Positions 22,535 through 33,625 of a stretch of DNA of 64,000 nt are shown in pieces. The stretch is from Hippopus hippopus (taxonomy: Eukaryota; Mollusca; Bivalvia; Cardiida; Cardiidae). How positions within the stretch are numbered: position 1 is the stretch's first letter; every line of letters starts with the position of its first letter. A program made the position numbers and the translations under genes. The stretch lies in the NCBI GenBank assembly GCA_946811185.2, contig OX328106.1, positions 31,990,426 to 32,054,425 on the forward strand, read 5' to 3'. The notes beneath the pieces were generated by a model. That model saw only the letters and a list, made by a program, of their open reading frames with translations, made no database searches and was not told the DNA's origin.

Positions 22535-22775
22535 AGTCTTAACCCTTTTCCAAACGACAACATTTTGGAATAGACCAGATTGAAAGTATCTCCAGGTGAT
22601 AAGTTAAAAGTACAACAAACGATGCTTTCTGTACTTGATAGGGTACAAAACATTGTGGGAAAAGGAGAAAATGCTGGTAACCAGAATTTTCTCCTTTTTC
22701 CCACAATGTTTTCAAAAGCCTTCTTTCCCAGGGTCGTAAAAACCCGGGATTGTTTGGGAAAGGGTAAAAAAAAAG
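22535..22775 (+). mobile_element. PAL-D MITE, full length
   Basis: It runs from CTTAACCCTTTTCCAAACGA to GGATTGTTTGGGAAAGGGTAA. The palindrome GTGGGAAAAGGAGAAAATGC...TTTTCTCC folds around TGGTAACCA. Confidence 0.82.
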
Positions 22776-23354
22776 CAGAAATATTGCGATTTCCAACTAG
22801 TTTTTTTCTAGGAAAAAAAAAAACACTGTATCGTGACAGTGTAGATCCAATATCAGACTGCATGTTCTGCAAAAGCGCATTAAGTCATGCTAAGCAGCCA
22901 AGAGTTAAGATCTTTTTCCTTCAAAAGATAGAGCTTTTGCAAATGCTTTGTCTTGGCTGATTGAACGATTTTTTTATTAGGCTGCTTTTAACAAAATTTC
23001 TCTTATACCAAACCGACGGTCATTCCTAATGTCTCTCCAAGGTTTTAAGAGAACTGGGCTTGGATAATACAGTGCCTTGTCCGAGGACACTCCCACGCAG
23101 CCAGTGCCACTACCAGGGATCGAACCTTAAACCTCAGAATTACAAATCCAAATCCTAAGCCCCAAAAGACACCCTGCGGTAATTAAATTTTTGATTCTGT
23201 GGTGTCAGTTATCGATAGGTATGTTTGCCTGTCAGGTTCGCTCCCACTTCCAGGGCAAAGACCGGAAATGAAATCAAAACGTCTACATTGTAATGACTGC
23301 ATACCATTGGTTACATTACGGCCGTCATGAAATTTTGCCAACAGTTCTCTATAT

Positions 23355-23445
23355 TGTTCTTAATATAAATTTCAAGACTAGACATCTGATAGGCTGAGAC
23401 GGAACGTGTAAGCCAATCATATGGCTAGTCTTGGAATTTAGATTT
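23355..23445. repeat. Imperfect fold-back
   Basis: 'TTTCAAGACTAGACATCTGA' pairs with 'ATATGGCTAGTCTTGGAATTT'. A related left arm is at 41464-41490. Confidence 0.5.
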
Positions 23446-23769
23446 AGAACGGTTTAATGAATATGTCCTGCCGGTTTACATCGACTAACCCTGTCAGTCT
23501 GTGGTGTACAAACGCTGTATCAATCGCCTGCGAGATGTTTATTTATATTCCACAAATATTTTCAAATTAGATTTCTCCTGCCGACAGCTGCGCCATCTCT
23601 CGTGTCAAGATCGTGTTTAAAGTTGAGTTATCGTTCCTTATCTCGTCGCCCAATCTCTTTCTCGAGTTACTGTAGTGCTCTTTCAACGGGCCAGCACTCG
23701 ACCCTTTACAAATTGTGTGTTGAAATACCTGACATCGCTTAATTGACAGTACTAAACCCTTACAACGCT

Positions 23770-24002
23770 TTTTAACCCTTTCCAAAACAATCTCGAGTTT
23801 TAACGACCCTGACGAAGAAGACTTTAGTGAAAAAATTGTAGAAAAAGGAGAAAATGTCTGTATCCAGCATCTTCTCCATTTTCCACGATGTTCTCTCGCG
23901 TATTGAGGACAAATTTAGTTACTTGAGCTGTATCTGATTTGTCATCTTCAAATGCTTTAAATTTGGACGAGTGTAAAATTTTGTCGTCTGGTTCAGGGTT
24001 TA
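23770..24002 (-). mobile_element. PAL-D MITE with TTAA start
   Basis: 'TTTTTAACCCTTTCCAAAAC', 'CGACCCTGACGAAGAAGACT', a decayed palindrome 'GGAGAAAATGTCTG...CCAGCATCTTCTCC', and 'AAATTTTGTCGTCTGG'. Confidence 0.75.
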
Positions 24003-24430
24003 ATCTTTTCCAGACGATAAAATTTTAGAACACGTCCATAATGTTGGCATGTGCAGACGACAAATTAGATTTGCTTTCAGTACCGCCTTTTTTTTTTTTT
24101 CTTTTAAAGGTAGAAAATATTGTGAGAAAAAAAGAATATGCTGGTCACGAGTAATTTATCCTTTTATTACAACGTTTTCCTCTTTTTCGAAATCATTCTT
24201 CGGCAGGGTCATGAAAGCCCAGGGTCGACTGGAAAATGGTTTGATGAAAAAGCATTTTTTTTTAAAATAAAGCAGTGACTCATATATTGCAGAGGCAGGT
24301 CTGTTCTTCCCTAAATATATCGTAAACTAGCGTTAGAGTGAATCCAAGATCTGACAGAACGTTTTGTGGCAGTCTGATTTTGGACAGCACCATCACCAAA
24401 AGCGCCTGGTTTGTCATGAGCGTTCTAAGT
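24003..24430 (+). mobile_element. PAL-D copy followed by PAL-C debris
   Basis: 24003-24245: 'CTTTTCCAGACGATAAAATT', 'GTGAGAAAAAAAGAATATGC', 'GGTCGACTGGAAAATGG'. 24335-24425: 'GATCTGACAGAACGTTTTGT', 'GCAGTCTGATTTTGG' and 'CACCAAAAGCG'. Confidence 0.55.
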
Positions 24431-24599
24431 GTTAAGGTGAAAATGTTTCTGTGGTTTGTTTTACTAATGAGTCTATTGTTTGTAAATGTGGGCGGTAAAT
24501 GATGTGTTGAAACGGCCCTTTACCGTAATTTTTTTCCTGATGGGGGAAAGGAGAAGTAAACAATTGTTCGCATATCTTTTCTAGTAAAACGCATTGTTT

Positions 24600-24870
24600 T
24601 GCATGCTATTTGCATAATTCAGTGCCTTTGCGGACAGTATAGACCAGGGTCCGCATTCAACAACCATTCTTAAGGATATTTTTACTCTAGATTTATAAAG
24701 TAGCACACCACTTGCTTAAACCAGAAATTGTGTTACTTTCCAATTTAGAAAGTTCTAGAAAATAAGATTAAGAGTCTTCTTAAGAATGATTAGTGAATAC
24801 AGACCAAAGATAAGACTGCACAGAGCATGCGGACTGGTCTGAGTCTACAATCTCCGAGAGGTTTAGAGAA
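24600..24870. mobile_element. PAL-C copy split by PAL-E
   Basis: 'TTTGCGGACAGTATAGACCA' stops at 24646. The sequence resumes at 24801 with AGACCAAAGATAAGACTGCA and 'GCGGACTGGTCTGAGTC'. The two parts form a C hairpin. Confidence 0.7.
24648..24805. mobile_element. PAL-E fold-back nested in PAL-C
   Basis: It starts GGTCCGCATTCAACAACCATT and ends AATGATTAGTGAATACAGACC. AGACCA occurs on both sides of the insertion and may be a target duplication or part of the terminus. Confidence 0.8.
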
Positions 24871-24995
24871 AACTGGTCAGAAAATTCTTTGAAATACAAT
24901 ATTTTGTCCGCTACTTTAACTACCGACTGTCCATTTCGGCTGCCTCCGCTGCAAACAGTTGAAAGATGATATGTAGGAACAAGATTGGCGTGATA

Positions 24996-25260
24996 TATGG
25001 CCTGCAACATGCGAAAAGGGACCGTTAGACATTTGCGGAAGAGTCGTCTCGGATCAGCCTGCGCAGTCTGCGCAGGCTGATCCGAGACGACACGTTCCGA
25101 CTAAATTCGATTTTGTCCTACAGTAGACCAGCGCGATACAGAAAATTATATAAGAACGGAAAGTATCTTTTCGGATTAGTCTGTGCGGACTGTGCAGGCT
25201 GATCCGAGACGACACTTTACGCAAATGTCCGAATGCCCCTTTTCGCGTGTTGCAGACCGT
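24996..25260. mobile_element. PAL-A MITE, full length
   Basis: The ends are ATGGCCTGCAACATGCGAAA and TTTTCGCGTGTTGCAGACC. Two hairpins: CGGATCAGCCTGCGCAG...GCGCAGGCTGATCCG (perfect) and an eroded second one. Confidence 0.86.
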
Positions 25261-25317
25261 ATTATGGAATCTTTTGTCCGGTAAAAGTTACACTCGTACC
25301 TCTGATACGATTATTAG

Positions 25318-25556
25318 TGGTCTATGCTCTGGCAAATTGAGGTTTAATGCATCCCTGTGATGCATTACACCGCGCAAGTCGCCACATGATTACAGATCCA
25401 TAAAATCCATTTTGTCTGACAATCGACTAAATCATGAGGAAGAATGGTCCTTGGACATACAGAAAATTTACTAATAGCAAAAAAGTTTCGACTCATGTCG
25501 GACTGCATAGGCTGAGTTGATACATATACAAATGCATTAATCCTCTTTTCCCAGGG
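25318..25556 (-). mobile_element. PAL-B copy (reverse)
   Basis: 'GGTCTATGCTCTGGCAAAT', 'GATTACAGATCCATAAAATC', 'CGACTAAATCATGAGG', eroded hairpin, 'AAATGCATTAATCCTC'. Confidence 0.75.
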
Positions 25557-25559
25557 CTT

Positions 25560-25690
25560 TTCACGACTATAGTTGCCTTTGCGGCTAGTGTAGATCAAGA
25601 TTAGACTGCACAAAACGTGCAGTCTGATCTTAGATATACACTGTCCACTTTGCTGAAACACTGTAGACAAAAGCAACCATAATCAAAGCG
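25560..25690. mobile_element. PAL-C4 variant
   Basis: 'GTTGCCTTTGCGGCTAGTGT', hairpin TTAGACTGCACAA...CGTGCAGTCTGATC, 'CTGTCCACTTTGCTGAAAC' and 'AAAGCAACC'. The ends GTTGC/GCAAC are inverted. Similar copy at 19550-19660. Confidence 0.7.
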
Positions 25691-25785
25691 CTGAAAGCAC
25701 TGATGGCTAAGGGCAAATGGAAAGTGCATATATGCGTAAAGCAATTTGCATTCAATCATGGATTGTCCAGTTAAAAAGTAAAAGA

Positions 25786-25810
25786 AAAGAAAAAAAAAAA
25801 AAAAAAAAAA
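25786..25810 (+). repeat. Poly-A run
   Basis: A run of A's after 'AAAAGAAAAGAAA'. It could be a retroposon tail, but no body is recognised upstream. Confidence 0.6.
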
Positions 25811-25859
25811 TGGATGCCAATGCTCGGCTGCAGTTGCTTTAAGTGAAAATTGTAAGTCG

Positions 25860-26182
25860 AAAAGCCGGACATTACTGTGACAAAAATATTTAGATGTTTA
25901 CATGTCCCTGATTTATGGATTCCCTTATGATAGTTAACAACTAGCCCAAGTTTGAAGTAAATATGACGGTTAGCAACTACTTCAAGCTTGAAGTAAATGT
26001 CTTTAGTAATGACAGTAATGACAAAGATATTGTAAAATATCAAAATATTTGAACATTCAAAGTCAAGATGGGCCATTTATAACTGTTTGAAAAATACTTT
26101 GATGGATACCTGTCCTTTTTGTTTAGGTTTCCCTTTTGATAGCTAACACCAGTCCCAGTTTGAAATAAATATTTTCAGTAAT
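25860..26182 (+). repeat. Dispersed repeat, two to three internal copies
   Basis: 'GTTAACAACTAGCCCAAGTTT', 'GGTTAGCAACTACTTCAAGC' and 'GATAGCTAACACCAGTCCCA' each precede 'TTGAAGTAAAT' or 'TTGAAATAAAT' and 'AGTAATGACAG'. The same unit is at 54895-54960. Confidence 0.55.
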
Positions 26183-26184
26183 GA

Positions 26185-27035
26185 CAGAGATATTATAGCC
26201 ATATCTCTTGCAAGTTCCTATTTTCCCTTACATGAGTATCTTCAGGTTTTCCCCCATTCCATTGTCAAAAAAGTAAAATGTTGCTACAAGAGTTTACATC
26301 GTATCTTGAAGTCGATTCCGGTCCATTCCGGTATTTCTATGCACCAGGAAAACAACGACTCATCAACTGCCCAATTTGTACATGTATTACGGCTGACAAG
26401 ATAAAGGGTTTTGTATGTTGACACACCATACGTGGATACACACCGTACAAGACTTATCAATCAAATGTCAATTTCGCCACGTTCCATCTGGATCCAAAGG
26501 TGTGCACACAGCGACGACCCAAGGTTAACACGGGTGTTGGTTCTGTCATGCTCTGCATGAGTATTTGGTGAAATTAACGGGAGAATTTCTTTCTGTTTTA
26601 AGCGTTCCCATTTAAAATTCATCACGCCAACAAACACTGTTAAAAATTTTTGCTTTGAATATATTTTCTTCATTATTTTCTCGGTAAATGTAGACACCGA
26701 CCCCCTCTTTCAATTTCTATTTTACATCACGGATGAATAACTCGTAAGGTGTAAGGCGGTTTTGAGGGGTGTGTCGTTTCAAGCCAATTAGAAACGGCAG
26801 TTGCAGTTTCAGCTAATCAGAGACAGCGAATAGCGCGCATTTATACATGATGTTGAGAGTGGTTGCAGCTTTTATGCAAAAGTCTGAAATGTGGTTACTA
26901 AGGCTAGGCGCCATTGGCCCCTAGCCAAAAATGGCGGGAAAAAAGAAGAAATTTCTTTCAATTTCACATCCAGTCAGGGTTCGATTTCTTTTGATCGATT
27001 CTTTACTGTACAGTCCTATAGTTTAATGTCTCTGA
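26185..27035. other. No gene recognised
   Basis: Includes a paired CCAATTAGAAACGGC / GCTAATCAGAGAC fold at 26785-26825. Otherwise nothing supported. Confidence 0.4.
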
Positions 27036-27039
27036 GGAA

Positions 27040-27195
27040 AGCGCCTTCAGAAAACATTGTGGGGATTTTCCTTTTTCCCCTTGATGTGTTCTACCATACA
27101 ACAGAAAGATCTCGCAATTTGCGCTATGTTTGATTTGTCGTCTGCAAGTGTTTTCAATTTGGACCAGTCTAAAATTTTGTCGTCTGGTAAAGAGT
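27040..27195 (-). mobile_element. PAL-D copy lacking its palindrome
   Basis: 'CTTCAGAAAACATTGTGGGG' jumps to 'TTTCCTTTTTCCCC'. The trailing part 'GACCAGTCTAAAATTTTGTC' and 'GTCTGGTAAAGAGTC' is intact. Confidence 0.65.
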
Positions 27196-27404
27196 CAAGC
27201 TCTCTGTTCTCTAAGATCCAGTTATCAGCTTTTGATAAGAACAAAATGGATGTCTCTTTTACTAACAGGCCAACAGTTATGAGATGGTTTATGGCTCTAT
27301 CACGGTGGTAAACTAAGGATTGCATGGCTTTTTGAAGTGGTGTGTTGACTAATTAATTGCCCGTTAACTAAATTGCATTTCCTCAAAGGCTAGAAATACA
27401 TTTC

Positions 27405-27562
27405 CTCTGCAAGATCAAGAGACAGTTCGGTCATAATCTATGATATAGCAGTGGACAGTGTAGATCAAGAGGTCAGACTGCACGTTCTGTGCAGTCTGAT
27501 CTTGAACTATACTGTCAACAAAAGCTTCTGGTGTCGTCTATGATATGGAAAGAGTTAAGCAA
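27405..27562. mobile_element. PAL-C3 variant
   Basis: 'CAAGATCAAGAGACAGTTCG', 'GTCATAATCTATGATATAGC', hairpin GGTCAGACTGCACG...GTGCAGTCTGATC, and 'CAAAAGCTTCTGGTGTCGTC'. The same flanks occur at 17760-17910. Confidence 0.7.
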
Positions 27563-27679
27563 ATGTCATCAACGCAGACAACTTCCAGACCAAAATTTGG
27601 TGAATGGGGAGAGTGGTTCAATCCTGAGATGTTTTACCTCTGTGATAACATTTTTGCCGAAAGTCTATTTCCATTAATA

Positions 27680-27880
27680 ACCCTCAGGCTGCTGAGCGCG
27701 ACTCAAGGACCTTTTGCGGACGGTGTAGATCAAGATCAGACTGCACAGAACGTGCAGTCTGATCTTAGATATACACTGCCCGACAAGGAGATATATTCCC
27801 CGAAAAGATAACTTTGAAATGGCAAAATTTGTGTTTTTACCATCGGGTTTAAAGTTTGAACTTGTTTAGGTTAAAATTAT
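27680..27880. mobile_element. PAL-C MITE
   Basis: 'AATAACCCTCAGGCTGCTGAG' to 'TTGTTTAGGTTAA'. Hairpin TCAGACTGCACAG...CGTGCAGTCTGA at 27736-27762 is perfect to the family. Confidence 0.82.
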
Positions 27881-27976
27881 TAATCTTTTTGTGTGATAAG
27901 GACAGCTGTCAATACAAACTGTCTGTAACTAAATCACCGAGAGCGAAATAGAATAAATTGATAAGTAAATAAAGTT

Positions 27977-28130
27977 CATCGCATAGCCTCCCTTGTCCTC
28001 AGTGTAATGTTGCCATTACAAATTTTCTTACCTTACACGCGTTTTAAATAAGATTAGGTGACGTCATTGGGTCATTTCTGACGTCATTTGTTAAAGCATT
28101 GTACTCATGTTTCTAAACCAAGTCAGATAC
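27977..28130 (+). mobile_element. PAL-H left-end copy
   Basis: 'CATCGCATAGCCTCCCTTG', 'CAGTGTAATGTTGCCATTAC', 'CTTACCTTACACGCGTTT' and a pair of TGACGTCATT motifs match the PAL-H left end at 62643. Inner pieces may continue to about 28690 after the PAL-B insertion. Confidence 0.6.
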
Positions 28131-28186
28131 ACACTTTTTCAATCGTGGTAAAGCTGAGGCTTGTTTTTTGTTAGATTTGAAATCAA

Positions 28187-28437
28187 ATGGGCCATTCTCT
28201 GTGAAAAGAAGCTTAATTAATCTACAAAGAGAATCGACCCAGTCCGCGCAGGCTGACCTGTTTCAAAAATATTTGCTTTTAGTCAATTCTCCTCATGTCC
28301 AAAGACTCTTCTTCCTCATAATTTATTCGGTTGTTAGAAAAAATGCGTTTCTTGGATCCATAATTATATGCTGACCTGCTCAGTAAAGTGCATCATGGAG
28401 ATCCATTAAACCCCTTTTGCTAGAGCGGCGCTCAAAT
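28187..28437 (+). mobile_element. PAL-B copy with damaged hairpin
   Basis: 'GGGCCATTCTCTGTGAAAAG', the right hairpin arm only (CCGCGCAGGCTGACCTG), 'GGTTGTTAGAAAAAATG' and 'GCTAGAGCGGCGCTCAAAT' mark it. It lies within PAL-H-like sequence (left end at 27977). Confidence 0.75.
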
Positions 28438-29367
28438 AGTTTTGGACATCGTCTTCGGATTCATTTTTCATCACAATACATGTACACTCCTGTCGAAGCA
28501 ATAGGTTTCATTTATGAACATATGCGTATGCTCCGCCTTTAAATCTAATCATTATATAAAAGGGTAATACAATTCTTGAGATGCAGTTATGTGATATAAG
28601 GAATCTGATATTCTTTGGCTATTGAGATATCATGCTGTTAAACTCGCCTAGAAAAAATGTTACTATGATCATGATTTAGGTTAGCCATGGGTAATAGGCA
28701 ACAGCAAGTCCGTTATAATGCCATCCCTAAGAATTCGATAGTTATCAGAATTTTCAACAATAACATAAACTTAGCCGAGCCATATGTTTGAATTTGGTTT
28801 TCTTTACATGGTCGTTTATACGTAAATAACAACACTGTTCTCATAACGAGGATAGTATGAAGTCACTTCCATGTGGTGAAAATTTACAAAAAAATACGAA
28901 AAAGTGTATGTATGCAAGCTTTTGACGAGCTTAATAACATTTATGATGACGAGTTTAATGATCTGAAACCTCATAGGCCAACGATTGTCCTATTGTTTCT
29001 TATTGTATAACTTTATCTCAATTACATGTACTGTAGTTCATGATATTTTGAAGCATAGATTTTACATCACTGACTAAAAAAGATCGTTCCAAAGAAACTT
29101 GCATAGATCTACTGTATATTGATTCTGTTTGGAATTATAAGATGTTAAAATTTGCAGGTCTGTCATGATCGCCAATTAGGACAGTTAATTTCACAGATAA
29201 ATCTTAGCGATGTTGAAGATATGAAGCCTATGATTACAGAGCTTTGACCAAATGCGACACTATCTGCTTATTCTAAACGTGTATAAGATATAAAAATTCG
29301 TTTTGGCTGTATTGCACTCGTTAAAGCACGGGTAGATATCTCATTTGTAGAGATTTTTTTTTTTTGC

Positions 29368-29502
29368 AGTGAAAGATCAAAATTTATTTCATCGAGTGAA
29401 CATAGGTAATATTTTCACGAGTGGCGCAGCCACGAGTGAAAATAAATGTATTACCGATGATGTTCACGAGATGAATAAACTTTCGATCTTTCACAGAAAA
29501 AA
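29368..29502. repeat. PAL-K terminal fold-back (left copy)
   Basis: The arms GTGAAAGATCAAAATTTATT...TATTTTCACGAGTGGC and GCCACGAGTGAAAATA...CTTTCGATCTTTCAC fold on 'GCAG/CGCAGC'. A shorter homologue is at 35722-35838. Confidence 0.75.
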
Positions 29503-29567
29503 AACCCCAAAGATTTTATTTAATTCATGCTTCTAACCTCTTTTTTTTGGGTGGGGGGACTTACATC
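29503..29567. other. Spacer inside PAL-K left copy
   Basis: 'TTATTTAATTCATGCTTCTA' matches the reverse complement of 'GAAGCATGAAATAAAGAG' at 35690-35710, so it is part of the same element. Confidence 0.45.
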
Positions 29568-29870
29568 AAAATCTAATACAGTTCTTTTCGGTAATTCCCC
29601 GCGGCGTACCCCATCCGCATAACAACGCATTACAATATTACGTGAAGCGTGAGAAATGTAGGGCAAATTACGTCATATTTCCATATTGTGTGAATGGCAC
29701 GCGCTGTTTACTTAGGTAACTGGTGCGCGGGAACTACTGTTTCCGCCTTCTTTTTGAAGAGTTAGAAAATAAAATCGGTGTTTTTCACTGGTTGTAACCA
29801 TGAAATATCGAAAAATATCTCACCGACATTTCTCGATAAACTACTGGAAAGCATGAAATAAAAAATATAT
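29568..29870 (+). repeat. PAL-K body block (left copy)
   Basis: 'CAACGCATTACAATATTACG', 'GCGTGAGAAATGTAGGG', 'GCGCGGGAACTACTG' and 'TTTCTCGATAAACTACTGG' match in inverted order the 35660-35400 and 34320-34290 blocks. Confidence 0.65.
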
Positions 29871-29919
29871 CTTTAAACTATGTTAAGAGCCTTACCCATG
29901 TCTACCCTTTTCAAAAATT

Positions 29920-30028
29920 AAAGAGGGCAAAAATGCCATTATTTAAGCTACATTGAAGTTGTTGTCTGCAGATGGTTTCAGTTTGGAGAAATACAATATA
30001 TGGTCGTCTGGTAAAGAGTACAAAGACT
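29920..30028 (-). mobile_element. PAL-D half copy
   Basis: 'GTTGTCTGCAGATGGTTTCA', 'GTTTGGAGAAATACAATATA' and 'GGTCGTCTGGTAAAGAG' are the trailing half of reverse PAL-D. The palindrome is lost. Confidence 0.5.
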
Positions 30029-30762
30029 AGATACGAAATCGATCTGTTTCGTGAGAAGAATTGCCGACTGACCACTGACCATCCATATTTCACACTTATG
30101 GTTAGATCGTATTAAAACTACCGAAGATTTTGCACACCAACGGGTTTCGTGTGTGCTCATCCAAGTATTTCCCTAGTGCTTCAAAACTGAGAATCGTTTA
30201 CCCTAAATAAATTGGACTGAAATAAAACCCACAATAAATTACTGTAGGTTTGTGGATAGTTACTGACCAATGTCCGTGACAAAGATAATGGTCAGTAGAT
30301 TGACCATAGACTCTAGGGGCTTGATGGAAATGGTCTATAACGAGGAAATGGCATGCTGGTCTATTGGTGAGACATTCGACTCGTCTTTCGTCACTTAGAT
30401 TTATTCTTATTCATGTTTATTAACACTTTATTGCTCGCCTGGCGAGATTAATTATGATCATAGAGCGACAAAAAAGGCGGACATTAAGTTTAATCAATTT
30501 CTTTTTTACGGTGAAATGATGGCAGTTTTTGCACCATATTAGATCAAAACCGAATATAACCATGATGGATTACAGTCTCAGGGGATAGTGTTTTTACTTC
30601 AGTCGTGTTATAATTGTTAACTGTCCTTTGATTCGGAACTTATCATTTGCCGAGTATGGACAATTAGTGCACACGAAACCTATAATCGAAATAAGCACAC
30701 GAAACTTTATTCGTTTTATTGTATTCGTTTTATTTACTTTATTCAGATGCAAACCTCCTCAG

Positions 30763-30767
<5 letters not shown>

Positions 30768-30805
<38 letters not shown>

Positions 30806-30882
30806 ATCTCTCTGTCGCTGTTTGTTTGTCTGTCTCTCTGCCGTCTGTTTGCCTCTCTCTCTCCCTTTCTCTCGCTCTCTCA
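30768..30882 (+). repeat. (CT)n microsatellite with degenerate flank
   Basis: A CT run at 30768-30800, then interrupted CTCT/GTCT units. The 92-residue plus-strand ORF across it is low-complexity. Confidence 0.85.
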
Positions 30883-31208
30883 GTGAAATACACGGCGTCT
30901 CACTGACATGATTCCGGTTTAGCAAACATTTTTTCAACATGTAAAGAAATTATTATCAACATGTTTTATATCAAATGTACTTCATTAGAAAAGTTTTTAA
31001 AAAAATCACATAATTATGTCAGCATGAACAAACTCGTAAAAAACTGGAAACATTCGTTTTCAACATATTGATAACATGTGGCTGTAAATAAGCAATAACT
31101 TCTTTTTCCAAAGCCACTTACTGCAAGAACGTAATCAGTTGTGAATATACATCAATAAAGTAATATTCCATTCACAATACTGTAATAGACACTTAGTACT
31201 TGTAGGCC

Positions 31209-31362
31209 TATATGAGCCGTGTTCTGGCAAAAAAGGGGGCTTAGTACATATTGGTGCATTATACCAAGCAAGTCATCACATGAATATTGATCCATTAAAT
31301 CCATTTTGTCTAACAGTTGACTGGTCTGGATGTAGAGTGGTCCTTCGACATACAGAAAATTT
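31209..31362 (-). mobile_element. PAL-B copy, hairpin end deleted
   Basis: 'TATGAGCCGTGTTCTGGC', 'GGGGGCTTAGTACAT', 'AAATCCATTTTGTCTAACAG' and 'CGACATACAGAAAATTT' are in reverse PAL-B order. The copy stops before the hairpin. Confidence 0.75.
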
Positions 31363-31365
31363 CGA

Positions 31366-32310
31366 CGGAGTAACAACGTACTTAAACGGGGATGGACGAG
31401 TTCTGAACGGAATTTCCCATACTTGAATAGTACTCGTATAAGAGACGTGCTACATAGTGGTGCAATCAGGCGTCAGTGAGCAATTAAGTGCACACACTAA
31501 TCGGTTCCGCTTCTATACATAGCACGTTCATTTTGTTTACAGACACGACCGATTCGACCGGATTTAGTTCTTACTGCGTCGGTATTCCGTCTGAACACAT
31601 GAAACAAAATTACAACTTCCGTACCAATTTGCATCTAGCGCGCAAAAAAGATGAAAGGAAAGAATAGCATGTAAGAATGTGAGTCATGAGTATATGATGA
31701 AAGATGTATTATAAAATGATACTATAATGGAAATAAAATAAAATAGATATACAGTGATAAGAATAAAATAGTCTGAATATGAATAAAAGGTATAAAAAAA
31801 CGATATCACAATTTTGTATAAGGTCCAATTTCCTTGAGAAAAGCAATGTCCCTGTATAGATCGACAACCTTTCTGGTAAGCCTTGATCCGTCATTGGCGA
31901 CAGTTTTGCTGGAATATATCTGTATTTTATAAAACTGATCCATTTGAATGTTTGATACTGTATACAGTATCCAGATGAAATTTTCAAACAGACGGATCTT
32001 ACTAATTTGCAGTACGTTTTCATGGTGAGTACATGTTAAGTATGTTCGCTGCGTTCGTTTCCAAATTCGCGAAGTCCACTCGATCTATAGACCAACCTGA
32101 CAAGGTATGTGATACACATAAGCATTTAACTTCCCGATTGGCCCTTGATGAGATGGTTGAATACCTCGGATTTCGTCTTTATTGGCTTCTGATTCTGTTC
32201 CACACGTTCCTCTGGTAGTTTGAGTTATCCGAAGGAGCAGGTCCCCAGTCCCCAGTCTAGTTTCCTATCGCCCCAATTCGGCAGAACCGGTACCCAGTGA
32301 AAAATCTGGT
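31366..32310. other. No gene or repeat recognised
   Basis: Ordinary AT-rich sequence. Short ORFs on both strands lack features. Confidence 0.5.
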
Positions 32311-32313
32311 AAG

Positions 32314-32498
32314 GGTCAGCATTCAAGAATCATTCTTAATTTCAATCTAAATCTCATTCTAGATTTAGAAAAGTAACACAACTTCTGATTGACTAAAACA
32401 TTCGGTTTAGCCAATCAGAAGTGGTGTTATCTTTGAATATAGAAAATTATTGAAAATAAGACAAAAAATGTACTTAAGAATGTTTGTGAATACGGACC
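32314..32498. mobile_element. PAL-E fold-back MITE
   Basis: It starts GGTCAGCATTCAAGAATCATT and ends ATGTTTGTGAATACGGACC. The centre TTCTGATTGGCTAAA-type arms pair around AACATTCGGTTT. Confidence 0.8.
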
Positions 32499-32604
32499 CT
32501 GGAAGAACTCAAATTGAATACGCGCTCTTGGATCTTTTGATCGTGACTGCTTTAACAGGAACAGTCTGTCTACCTGTACCTCTCCTTGTATGCATAAGTA
32601 TCAT

Positions 32605-32718
32605 ACGGTGGCACAAAAGTGACATGGAAGATATATTTTATACTACGTGCGCACGTATTAGCTACTGCGTGCGCACGTAGTATAAAATATATCTTCCATG
32701 TCACTTTTGTGCCACCGT
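32605..32718. repeat. Perfect 51-bp inverted repeat with 12-nt loop
   Basis: The left arm 32605-32655 begins ACGGTGGCACAAAAGTGACA and ends ACGTGCGCACG. The right arm 32668-32718 is its exact reverse complement. The 12-base spacer is 32656-32667. The arm ends are themselves palindromic (CGTGCGCACG). No similar copy is seen elsewhere in the window. Confidence 0.95.
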
Positions 32719-33229
32719 AGCCTTGCCTATCATGCGCGGCAAATGGCCTTAGCTGTAGATGCGCCATAAAATAACCTTAGGTTCAGTGTTACAAACCTAT
32801 TGATATGGTCTTGTTTGATCATTTAGTTGTATTTTGTACTGTTTTTATTGCGGTCAGAGGTCGTTCGTTATAGACCTGTACTTAGAAATATTCAAATGCT
32901 AATGCTCGAGAAGCCGGGAAATATGGTCGTATTTGGCCGTGTAGTTCTTAAATCACATTGTTTCTTGAGGCGGGTGGTCGTATTAAACAAACTTTTAGAA
33001 ATCCTCGAACTTTAGTGGAAATATCACATAGACTTACTGAATAAAGAGAAATTTTCACATTCAAAAAGTATCTCTGTAAATCAAAATACAATTAAAACGT
33101 TAACGTTTTAAGTACGAATTTCATCAAGGGAGGCCTTATAGAGATAGAATAGTAGATTAAATCTCATTTAGTTTAAATCGTCTGTCAAATCAGTGTCGTA
33201 AATTTTCCAGCTTAACTCTTTTGCCTCTG

Positions 33230-33625
33230 TTGGGCAACATAATTCGTTTTTGCGGACGGCGTAGATCAAGGTCAGACTGCACGGAATGTGTAGTCTGATT
33301 CTTGATCTACACCGTCCGTTACTGCATTTCAATCACGATAAAAATGCGCTTTCATTTAAAATGCAATAGCCATCAAAAATCTAATGAATTTATACGGAAG
33401 CGAAAGATTTCATCCTCAGGATTTCAGGATCAGGGAAATGGAGACACTCAGCCAGTAACAGACCGAGACATTGCGATTTTAAAGCTGTGCCTCGACAAAA
33501 ATATCTAACAAAGTATCATGCAGTGTACGTCCAAGATAAGATTACACATTTTTTGCAATCTGATCTTCATCTAGATCTACACTGTCTGCGAACAAACTTT
33601 AGATGTGTTCGGCACTGGAAGAGTT
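33230..33625. mobile_element. Two PAL-C hairpin copies
   Basis: 33238-33322: 'GCGGACGGCGTAGATC', hairpin TCAGACTGCACGG...GTGTAGTCTGATTC, 'CCGTCCG'. 33520-33595: 'AAGATTACACATTTTTTGCA' arm, 'TCTGATCTTCATC', 'CTGTCTGCG'. Confidence 0.6.

Noticed and set aside
22507..22960. Overlapping ORFs of 121 and 126 codons on opposite strands
   Set aside because: Both cross the PAL-D palindrome, which is open on both strands by symmetry.
25786..25810. Processed pseudogene tail
   Set aside because: No coding or exon-like sequence recognised upstream of the A-run.
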